Part shown: in pieces, positions 6,234 to 12,242 of the stretch | How the letters are laid out: each line of letters starts with the position of its first letter | Numbering within the stretch: position 1 is the stretch's first letter | Source: Bacillota bacterium | GTDB taxonomy: Bacteria; Bacillota_I; Bacilli_A; Acholeplasmatales; Acholeplasmataceae | NCBI GenBank assembly: GCA_023431045.1 | Contig: JAEYXZ010000117.1 | Span: forward strand, 1 to 12,242 | DNA: 12,242 bases | Reading direction: 5' to 3' | Program-made: the position numbers and the translations under genes | Notes under the pieces: model-generated | Seen by the model: only the letters and a program-made list of their open reading frames with translations | Told to the model about the DNA's origin: nothing | Databases searched by the model: none

Positions 6234-6263
6234 AAAAAAGAGACCAGAAATGATTCTAGTCTC
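6234..6263 (-). terminator. Terminator of the ABC transporter gene
   Basis: Read on the minus strand, GAGACTAGAA pairs with TTCTGGTCTC (one G-T pair, TCAT loop; 6240-6263) and runs into six T's (6239-6234). It lies just after the ABC gene stop and separates it from the lipoprotein-sigma unit. Confidence 0.85.
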
Positions 6264-6280
6264 CCTAGATTTTAGGTGTT

Positions 6281-8641
6281 CTATAACGCAGACTTTAAAG
6301 CTTTAATTGGGTCTTTAACTGATGCAAGCAGTGCAGGGATGATTCCAATAATTAATGTGAGTATGATATTACCAAAGAATAAAATAATGAGTTGTAAATC
6401 ACTTAAGTTAACAATATTCTTAACATTAAGTGCTGCTTCAAATAATGTATTAAAGGTGGGTGTTAAAGCATATAACATGATGAGACCTAAGATTCCACTA
6501 AAGATACCAATAATCATTGACTCCGCACTAAAGACATTGAAGATATCTACTTTTCGCGCACCGATACTTCGAAGAATTCCAATTTCTGGTGTTCTTTCGA
6601 CTACCGATAAATAAGATAGGATTGAGACAAGTGAGATTGAAACAAATAAGGCAATTGATGCGACTACAACTAAAACTACACTAACGGCTGATAAAGTCGT
6701 ATCAACGAGTCTCGACTGATTCTCAGTGGTCGGGTTTAGAATAATGTTTTGTTGATGTGGTAATCCGATATTATAACTTTCTAAATACTCAATGATTAGC
6801 TCTTTTGATTCACTATCTTTATGATAAAAGACAATACGAGAAGGATTTTGTTCAATACCTAATTGACGAATCAGTTTATTAGCATCTGTTTCACTAATGA
6901 TTTGTCCAGTTAATACGGAGTATAGTGGTGTATCATTCTCATAATAAGAATCAATCACTTCTTGTTGTCTAATGACAACCGGTGCTTCTTTTGTTTCAGT
7001 TAAGATGAATCTATTAACACCTGATGTGTATCGAATACCTTGATACTGTGGAATTAAAGCGTTTTGTTTACGACGCATAATTCCAACAATCTTTAAAGTG
7101 ATTGTTCCATCATCATTATAAATATCTTGATTAGTTCTTTTATCAAATAGATTGGTGTCTTGGTTTTCGGTATAGATGATGCCACTATGAGCAATCTTGA
7201 TTTCTAGATTGAGTAAATCATCAAAACTGATTTGTAAACTATAATCATTACCATCATATCCAAGTCGATTTAAAACAAGATCTGGTAATTGGTTTCTATC
7301 ACTAATCACTAAAACACCTTCTGCAACACGATTAACTGATACTGTGTTACTTGGTAGTTTTCCATATAGAACATCAAACATTTGATTTAAATAGTCATGA
7401 TCTTCATAAGGGATTTCACCAATATCAGAAACTGTTGAGGTACTATATGTAACACTTCGAATGACATCACTCGAATCCTTTAATAAGAAAGTCGGATAAT
7501 TTAAATCATAATAGTATTTAATGTCATGATACCATTCTGGATTCATTTCATTAATATGATTTAAGTATTCAGGATTTATATAATTAACAACTTCTTCGTA
7601 AATCATTGGAGGGATCGTTTGTTGAGACGTGATATACATTTGATTGGTTGGAAATGGATTAGGTCTTGGAACTGCTGGATTATTTGGGTCTGGAAAAGCC
7701 TCAATTTTAGTCTTATTCTCAACAACGATTGGTGTTGATGTGTTTGATGTGACTTGAACCACACTGACATATCTTGAAAAACCAACCGAAATCCCGATAA
7801 CCAAACCGATTCCAACAACACCAATCCCACCAGCTATTGATGATACAATCGTTTTACCAACCTTTTTTATGAGATTGAAAAAACTAAGTTTGAGTGCAGT
7901 GAAATAACCCATGTATGTTTTATCTTTGGTCTTTTTATGGTCAAGTTGTAAATCTTTAGGTGATTTGATTAGTGTTTCATCTGAGGTCACTTCACCATCA
8001 AGTAAATGAATGATTCGATCACTATATTCAATCGCTAGTTCTGCATTATGAGTCACCATAACGACCAAGCGGTCTTTGGAAAGTTCTTTTAATATTTTAA
8101 TGACTTGGATACTGTTTTCACTGTCTAGTGCGCCTGTTGGTTCATCCGCTAGGATGACCTGAGGGTCATTCACTAAAGCACGTGCAATAGCAACCCTCTG
8201 TAATTGTCCATTAGAGAGTTCATTTGGTCTTTTATTGAATTTTGATCCAAGTCCAACTTGGATTAGGGCATCCTTGGCTTTTTGACGTCTTAATGAACGA
8301 TTCATTCCACTTAATGATAAAGCGAGTTCAACGTTACTTAAGACTGATAAATGCTCAATTAAGTTATAACTTTGGAAAATAAATCCGACTTGATGGTTAC
8401 GGTAATGGTCCCAGTCTTTATCTTTAAAGTTTTTAGTTGGTTCATCATTAATTAAAAAATCACCATCATTATAACGGTCTAGTCCACCAATCACATTTAA
8501 GAGTGTTGTCTTACCACAACCAGAGGGTCCTAAAATAGAAACAAACTCGGCTTTTGAAAACTCCAAATTGATTTTCTTAAGTGCTTTAATTTCCTCATCG
8601 CCAGTTAGATAGCTTTTACTGAGTTCTCTTAGTTTGATCAT
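6281..8641 (-). CDS. ABC transporter, fused ATPase and FtsX/MacB-type permease
   Basis: About 786 residues from ATG 8641 (GAGGTG seven bases upstream). A GTG at 8650 is also in frame but overlaps the ribosome site. The N-terminal ATPase has Walker A GPSGCGKT (38-45), Q-loop Q90, signature LSNGQ (142-146, Asn replacing the usual first Gly), Walker B VILADE (162-167) followed by PTGALD, and H-loop H198. A membrane helix lies at about 266-287, then a large extracytoplasmic region of about 350 residues. Three C-terminal helices (about 650-676, 703-728, 748-772) include the FtsX-family cytoplasmic motif ERTPEIGILRSIGARK. This is the MacB/LolCDE type VII architecture, which in monoderms handles peptides, lipoproteins or antibiotic resistance by mechanotransmission. 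It sits upstream of the lipoprotein-sigma-anti-sigma genes in the same direction, but a terminator separates them. No HlyD-type partner or two-component system is in the window. The substrate is unknown. Confidence 0.88.
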   Translation of the reverse strand: MIKLRELSKSYLTGDEEIKALKKINLEFSKAEFVSILGPSGCGKTTLLNVIGGLDRYNDGDFLINDEPTKNFKDKDWDHYRNHQVGFIFQSYNLIEHLSVLSNVELALSLSGMNRSLRRQKAKDALIQVGLGSKFNKRPNELSNGQLQRVAIARALVNDPQVILADEPTGALDSENSIQVIKILKELSKDRLVVMVTHNAELAIEYSDRIIHLLDGEVTSDETLIKSPKDLQLDHKKTKDKTYMGYFTALKLSFFNLIKKVGKTIVSSIAGGIGVVGIGLVIGISVGFSRYVSVVQVTSNTSTPIVVENKTKIEAFPDPNNPAVPRPNPFPTNQMYITSQQTIPPMIYEEVVNYINPEYLNHINEMNPEWYHDIKYYYDLNYPTFLLKDSSDVIRSVTYSTSTVSDIGEIPYEDHDYLNQMFDVLYGKLPSNTVSVNRVAEGVLVISDRNQLPDLVLNRLGYDGNDYSLQISFDDLLNLEIKIAHSGIIYTENQDTNLFDKRTNQDIYNDDGTITLKIVGIMRRKQNALIPQYQGIRYTSGVNRFILTETKEAPVVIRQQEVIDSYYENDTPLYSVLTGQIISETDANKLIRQLGIEQNPSRIVFYHKDSESKELIIEYLESYNIGLPHQQNIILNPTTENQSRLVDTTLSAVSVVLVVVASIALFVSISLVSILSYLSVVERTPEIGILRSIGARKVDIFNVFSAESMIIGIFSGILGLIMLYALTPTFNTLFEAALNVKNIVNLSDLQLIILFFGNIILTLIIGIIPALLASVKDPIKALKSAL

Positions 8642-8681
8642 GGCATTCACCTCTTAAAAAGATTGTATAAATTTATATCTA

Positions 8682-8710
8682 ATAACCTTTGGTTATATTA
8701 ATTGATAACC
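8682..8710. promoter_or_regulatory. Triple ATAACC/GGTTAT repeat in the ABC gene leader
   Basis: ATAACC (8682-8687), GGTTAT (8691-8696) and ATAACC (8705-8710) form two overlapping inverted repeats with 3- and 8-base spacers. They lie between a likely minus-strand -10 box (TATAAT at 8729-8734) and the ABC gene start. They could be an operator or an RNA hairpin in the leader. No regulator gene for it is seen nearby. Confidence 0.45.
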
Positions 8711-8782
8711 ATCGTCTACTTTGAATTAATTATAACATGATGTCGTAGGGTTGAATAAATGTCACTGACTATACCTTAGATA

Positions 8783-8814
8783 AGAAAAACTCTAAGTTCA
8801 AATGACTTAGAGTT
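8783..8814 (-). terminator. Terminator of the NERD-domain gene
   Basis: A perfect 10-bp inverted repeat (AACTCTAAGT ... ACTTAGAGTT, 7-nt loop, 8788-8814) is followed in the minus direction by a short T run (TTTTTC). It lies about 80 bases past the NERD gene stop. Confidence 0.75.
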
Positions 8815-8892
8815 AAAATATTTCTTTACTTATACCTATTAATTGATTCTTTACGCATAAACTAAGTTTAACTTATCATTAATACTTGATTT

Positions 8893-9720
8893 TTATGTAG
8901 TCGATCTATTCTTTTGTTGATTCATGATATGTTTTTGTTGTTTCACTTCTGTCTTTGTAACAATTGGCAGTAATGTCTGATAGATACTTTCCACTTGATG
9001 CTGCTCAATCTTCTTCTTAGATCTACTAGAAATAATTTCCATTGTCCTAACGAGTTTATTTACTTTTGTAACTCCAGCATATTCTGGTATACCTTTATAA
9101 TCATAAAAGGCTGAATCACCAAAAACAATAATATTTCTAAATACACCAGTAATTCCCAAAATATCTCTTAGACGATAATAATGTTGTGTATTTTGATTAA
9201 TTGGATTTACAATCGTATATGTATTTCCACTAGGGTGTTTAATTTCGAGTTTTTCACTTAACCAACTACCGGTTATCTGACCAGTAACGTTCTTAACTTC
9301 TAGAATGTATATTCCGGAAGTGTGAATAGCAATTATATCAATCTCACTATATACTCCACTGCTTTGTGGAATATAAGCATTCTTTATTATTTTTGCTTCT
9401 GGATAGCATTTTTCAATTTCTGCTGTTACTAGTGTTTCTAGTAGAACTTGCTTTGCATGAAGATACTGTGTTCTTGTTTGGTCATCTTTACTTTCTTCAA
9501 GAGCGAGTTCACGTTGTAATCTTTGATTAATCTCTATTTTCAATTGATGTCTCAAAGTAAATATATAAATCAGATAACTAATATTAAATAATCCAAATGC
9601 GAAAAGTGATATTGCGAGAACTAGATCCAATTCAAGTCCGAATACCCCTAGAGAGATAAAAATAAAGATGTTAAAGTAAATAAAGATGTCTGGAAACTGA
9701 AATAAACTAGTTTTGTTCAT
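8893..9720 (-). CDS. Membrane-anchored NERD-domain protein (nuclease-related)
   Basis: 275 residues. Two hydrophobic helices occupy about 11-28 and 33-55, then a charged, probably coiled stretch 60-95. A NERD domain follows at about 95-215: Y-x-P at 116-118, SEIDIIAIH with D128, then ILEVKN with E141 and K143, and later NPINQNTQH. D..ExK is the restriction-endonuclease-fold active-site pattern, so the residues needed for metal-dependent nuclease activity are present. NERD proteins are widespread in bacteria and mostly uncharacterised, and membrane-tethered examples are common. The C-terminal about 60 residues are basic. The only Shine-Dalgarno-like AAGGA (9736-9740) is about 15 bases from the ATG, unusually far. 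Flanking genes are in separate transcription units, so context gives no clear role. Defence or DNA-uptake functions would be guesswork. Confidence 0.82.
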   Translation of the reverse strand: MNKTSLFQFPDIFIYFNIFIFISLGVFGLELDLVLAISLFAFGLFNISYLIYIFTLRHQLKIEINQRLQRELALEESKDDQTRTQYLHAKQVLLETLVTAEIEKCYPEAKIIKNAYIPQSSGVYSEIDIIAIHTSGIYILEVKNVTGQITGSWLSEKLEIKHPSGNTYTIVNPINQNTQHYYRLRDILGITGVFRNIIVFGDSAFYDYKGIPEYAGVTKVNKLVRTMEIISSRSKKKIEQHQVESIYQTLLPIVTKTEVKQQKHIMNQQKNRSTT

Positions 9721-9855
9721 TATTAATTCACACTGTCCTTTATTATATGTTAAAAACTATCGATGATATCATGTATTTATTTTAACATTTATCGCGAATA
9801 TATAAAAACTTTCATATAAGAATAACTTTTTATTTAACTATTGGGAACTTTTTAT

Positions 9856-9879
9856 AAAAAAACGCAATTACATATTGCG
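9856..9879 (-). terminator. Terminator of fabV
   Basis: CGCAAT and ATTGCG (9863-9868, 9874-9879) form a 6-bp stem with a 5-nt loop. In the minus direction it runs into seven T's (9862-9856). It lies 40 bases past the fabV stop. Confidence 0.85.
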
Positions 9880-9918
9880 CTTTTTCTTGATAATTGATTT
9901 TATTAATATGATTAGCAA

Positions 9919-11130
9919 TTAGTCCATGCAATCCATTAGGTTAAGGTCTTTTGGCGCAAGTGCTTCAAAGTCAACATCAGCGTCATAATCAACACCATCA
10001 TAACCAAATCCATTGATATGATGAAATTCGCTGATGAACTTATTTGTTCCTGGTAATTCAAAGATGGATTCATCTTGATGTGCTAAGACACATTCATTCG
10101 TTTTAGTTTGAACAACTGGATCCATTTCATAGTGATCAATTCTCACTCGATTTTTACTATCAGTAATTCTTTTATCACCATAAATCATATCTTTAAATAA
10201 ACGATGCTTATGGGCAAGAATAGATTCATGTGTTCCTTGTTCCTTCATGACATCAAATAAACATGAAATGTAGGATGTAATACCTGGAATAAAGACACTG
10301 GCTTTAGTGGTTACCGCTTTTGATGATGAGACCATTGCCTCCCCTTGATACTTATGCTTTAATAATTCATTTAAATTGTTTGCTGTTGCTTCTAAATCAT
10401 CTTTAGCACGACCGATTGTACCACTACGATAGATCTTATCCATCGTACCACTTCCAACATACGTATAAGAGACAGTTTTAGCATGTGGTGCAAGTACACC
10501 AGCTTGATCAAGTGCTTCAACCCAAGCTTTCCAATCACTTCCACCCATGACGAAAACAGTCCCATTGATTTCATCTTGATTGGCTGCACTAATATTAATA
10601 TCTTTAATCTTTTTAGTTGCAACATCAAGTGTTTTTCCAGCCATATCTTCACCAATCGGTTTAATCGCTGAATAAACCATTTCATTGGTTTCAAAGTTAA
10701 GTCTTGCTCCTGCTGCAAGCGAGTAAATAACAAGATCTACTTGGCGAAAAGTTTCTTTTATCTTATTGATTGCTACTTCTTTAATCTTAGGACTAAATGC
10801 ATTTCCTAAAATATCATAGTGCTTTGAATCTAATGATTTTGCTTGTTTTAAGAAAGCAATATTGTTCCAATATCCAGCAGTACCTGTTCTTTGATCTTTT
10901 GGACGACTTTCAAATGAAACGTTGATGGTTGATGCATTTGCATTTTGTGCAAGGGTAACACGGCTGGATAAACCATATCCAGACGAACCACCAATGATGA
11001 GTACCCGTTTTGGTCCATTAAAGTTCGGTAATTTTTTAGCTTCATCAAATAATTCTTTCACATATTCACTGCATCCAATAGGATGTGCATTTAAATATAA
11101 GTTATTTCTAATAGCTGGTTTGATAATCAT
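9919..11130 (-). CDS. fabV: FabV-type trans-2-enoyl-ACP/CoA reductase (NADH)
   Basis: 403 residues, the normal length for the FabV/TER family. It catalyses NADH-dependent reduction of trans-2-enoyl thioesters, the last step of each fatty-acid elongation cycle (or of crotonyl-CoA in TER enzymes). The N-terminal MIIKPAIRNNLYLNAHPIGC and the nucleotide-binding loop GGSSGYGLSSR (47-57) are typical. The active-site Y-x8-K is present as Y234 and K243 in IYRSGTIGRAK. Family motifs YSLAAGAR and MGGSDW also fit. A strong ribosome site (AAAGGAG) precedes the ATG. FabV is the triclosan-tolerant alternative to FabI. No other fatty-acid genes are in the window, so it is a stand-alone unit with its own promoter and terminator. 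Confidence 0.96.
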   Translation of the reverse strand: MIIKPAIRNNLYLNAHPIGCSEYVKELFDEAKKLPNFNGPKRVLIIGGSSGYGLSSRVTLAQNANASTINVSFESRPKDQRTGTAGYWNNIAFLKQAKSLDSKHYDILGNAFSPKIKEVAINKIKETFRQVDLVIYSLAAGARLNFETNEMVYSAIKPIGEDMAGKTLDVATKKIKDINISAANQDEINGTVFVMGGSDWKAWVEALDQAGVLAPHAKTVSYTYVGSGTMDKIYRSGTIGRAKDDLEATANNLNELLKHKYQGEAMVSSSKAVTTKASVFIPGITSYISCLFDVMKEQGTHESILAHKHRLFKDMIYGDKRITDSKNRVRIDHYEMDPVVQTKTNECVLAHQDESIFELPGTNKFISEFHHINGFGYDGVDYDADVDFEALAPKDLNLMDCMD

Positions 11131-11170
11131 ATAGATATTTCTCCTTTAAGTAAAAATCACATGTATATCT

Positions 11171-11198
11171 ATTATAAAGTAGAATGCATGAAATGCAT
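11171..11198 (-). promoter_or_regulatory. fabV promoter with paired ATGCAT sites
   Basis: Minus-strand TATAAT (11171-11176) lies about 40 bases before the fabV start. Directly upstream, in the spacer between -10 and -35, are two ATGCAT palindromes (11184-11189 and 11193-11198) separated by three bases. They form a larger inverted repeat, which is a plausible repressor site. It does not resemble the FapR or FabT consensus as I know them. No good -35 is visible. Confidence 0.5.
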
Positions 11199-11264
11199 AA
11201 AAAAATACTATGATGTTCAAACAATTTATGAATCATCATTGAAAATCGATAAAAAAATAGGTGA

Positions 11265-11879
11265 TTAACAGACTATGCAGGATACCCCAGACTAAAGAAA
11301 GATAACCCTAAGATTAAACTGCAGAGGTGTTTCGCCCATGTGAGAAGACGGTTTTCTGATGTCGTTAAAACATTACCTGAAGAAAATATATCAAGCAGTT
11401 ACGCAAAAAAGATTTTGGATGTCATCGGACGACTCTTTTATCTAGAGTCTATGTATAAGAAGGAAAAACTCACAGCGATGAACACTCTCATTAGACGTAA
11501 CAAGGAACACCCTCCCATCCTAAAAGAACTGGAAGAACTTCTTTTTAACCCTGTCTATAAACCAGGATCCGCTTTAGAGGGTGCGGTGAACTACGCGAAG
11601 AAGGTCTGGCCAGAACTTACGATCTATCTCTCATCAGGATATATTGAAATATCGAATAATATCGCAGAAAGAGCCGTCAAACCATTCGTGATCAACTTTA
11701 AGGTCTTTATGACATCGGGTTCTTATGATGGGGCAAGATATACGACTCTTCTGTTTTCTATCATCAGGACAGCGCCTATGAATGATTTAAATGTTTCAAA
11801 ATACTTAGCATATGTTTTAGACCATATTCAAACAAAGGATATCAAAGAATCTACTACCTTACTCACCAAAGCTCAATAA
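11265..11879 (+). pseudogene. IS66-family transposase, C-terminal remnant
   Basis: The frame is open from 11265 (after TGA 11262-11264) to TAA at 11877-11879. It starts LTDYAGYPRLKK...LQRCFAHVRRRF, which is the second catalytic Asp motif (TDgYxGY) and the AHxRR segment of IS66 TnpC. It continues through the catalytic Glu in NNIAERAVKPF to the IS66 C-terminal domain (SIIRTAPMNDLNVSKYLAYVL). The N-terminal half, with the zinc-finger-like domain and first catalytic Asp, is absent. Sequence upstream is the fabV promoter region, so the element was truncated there. No start codon with a ribosome site is convincing; GTG 11340 is internal. The remnant has no internal stops, so decay is recent or the frame is short enough to have escaped. 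It is inactive as a transposase. Confidence 0.88.
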
Positions 11880-11946
11880 GTCACTGAAGAACATATAAAA
11901 TCCGCCGTTTTCCGCCAGGTGAGATTTCAACTCCTCATACAAAAAC
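11880..11946 (+). other. Probable right-end remnant of the IS66 element
   Basis: After the transposase stop come about 65 bases without a gene. They include CCGCCGTTTTCCGCC (11902-11916), a GC-rich stretch unlike the surroundings and probably part of the element's terminal region. The matching left end is not in the window, so the boundary cannot be set. Confidence 0.35.
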
Positions 11947-11981
11947 ACCACCTAGAGCGATCCTCTAAGTGGTTTTCTTTT
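11947..11981 (+). terminator. Terminator downstream of the IS66 remnant
   Basis: ACCAC-C-TAGAG pairs with CTCTA-A-GTGGT (one mismatch, CGATC loop) and is followed by TTTTCTTTT on the + strand. Confidence 0.65.
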
Positions 11982-12046
11982 GATACGGTGTTAATATTTG
12001 ACGTTTACAGTCTTTTTGTCGGAAATGACGAACTTTCCTAGTAAAT

Positions 12047-12076
12047 AAAAAAGCTCTTCTCTGTCACGAGAAGAGC
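12047..12076 (-). terminator. Terminator of the tRNA operon
   Basis: A perfect 9-bp stem (GCTCTTCTC ... GAGAAGAGC, 6-nt loop; 12053-12076) runs into six T's in the minus direction. It lies just after the tRNA-Glu gene. The stretch 11982-12046 before it shows nothing recognisable. Confidence 0.9.
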
Positions 12077-12091
12077 AATTCATATTAATAT

Positions 12092-12167
12092 TGGTGACCC
12101 GTATGGGATTTGAACCCATGAATGCATGCGTGAAAGGCATGTGAGTTAACCGTTTCTCCAACGGGCC
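12092..12167 (-). tRNA. tRNA-Glu (UUC)
   Basis: A 76-nt cloverleaf on the minus strand. The acceptor stem GGCCCGT pairs with ACGGGTC (one G-T), the anticodon stem CATGC/GCATG holds loop CTTTCAC with anticodon TTC (12132-12134), the T-loop is GGTTCAAATCC, and 3' CCA is encoded. It is co-transcribed with the tRNA-Ser gene 10 bases upstream. Confidence 0.96.
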
Positions 12168-12177
12168 ATAAAAAAGA

Positions 12178-12242
12178 TGGCGGAGCAAGAGGGATTTGAA
12201 CCCTCGCGCCGGTTTCCCAGCCTGCGCCCTTAGCAGAGGCGT
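12178..12242 (-). tRNA. tRNA-Ser (GCU), 5' end outside window
   Basis: Minus strand. The anticodon loop CTGCTAA has anticodon GCT (12232-12234), reading AGU/AGC codons. It is followed by a long variable arm (GGCTGGGAAACCGGC region) typical of serine tRNAs, the T-arm GAGGGTTCAAATCCCTC and encoded CCA. The acceptor 5' strand and most of the D-arm are beyond the window. Confidence 0.95.

Noticed and set aside
9763..9772. Palindrome ATGATATCAT upstream of the NERD gene
   Set aside because: A 10-bp AT-rich palindrome is expected by chance in such DNA and has no second copy nearby.
11340..11879. Intact 179-residue gene of its own
   Set aside because: The frame extends upstream into the TDYAGY motif of IS66 transposase, and it lacks the N-terminal half, so it is a truncated remnant.
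11991..12188. 65-residue minus-strand frame across the tRNA-Glu gene
   Set aside because: It overlaps a clear tRNA and its terminator and has no protein-like features.

Overview
The window is AT-rich, gene-dense DNA with compact intergenic hairpin terminators and good Shine-Dalgarno sites. TGA is used as stop (for example at the end of the lipoprotein gene at 5123-5125) and Trp is TGG, so the code is standard. A heliorhodopsin, FabV, PnuC, a fused ABC transporter and Firmicutes-type IS200/IS605 and IS66 genes together suggest a wall-less or low-GC monoderm, most likely an Acholeplasma/Izemoplasma-like Mollicute or a close Bacilli relative. The exact taxon is inference.

Left part (1-3360, mostly + strand): the C-terminal 87 residues of a heliorhodopsin with its retinal lysine, then a flavodoxin gene split in two by a complete IS200/IS605 element of about 1.74 kb. 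The element carries tnpA and tnpB on the minus strand, hairpin ends and a likely omega RNA. A pnuC-type vitamin transporter with its own promoter follows. It ends at a bidirectional terminator shared with the convergent genes to its right.

Middle (3400-8641, all minus strand; in transcription order from right to left): a MacB/BceA-B-like ABC transporter fusion with its own terminator, a lipoprotein, an ECF sigma factor and a membrane-anchored anti-sigma-like protein. The lipoprotein and the anti-sigma-like protein share a homologous extracytoplasmic domain and both end in a nearly pure Asp/Glu tail. This looks like a signalling module in which an ECF sigma factor is controlled by a membrane protein whose sensor domain is duplicated as a free lipoprotein. 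I do not recognise the shared domain, and it is the best candidate here for an undescribed system.

Right part (8788-12242): a membrane-anchored NERD-domain protein, then fabV (enoyl-ACP/CoA reductase) with a repeat-containing promoter, both on the minus strand. A 5'-truncated IS66 transposase remnant lies on the + strand. The window ends in a minus-strand tRNA pair, tRNA-Ser(GCU) (cut by the window end) and tRNA-Glu(UUC), followed by a strong terminator.
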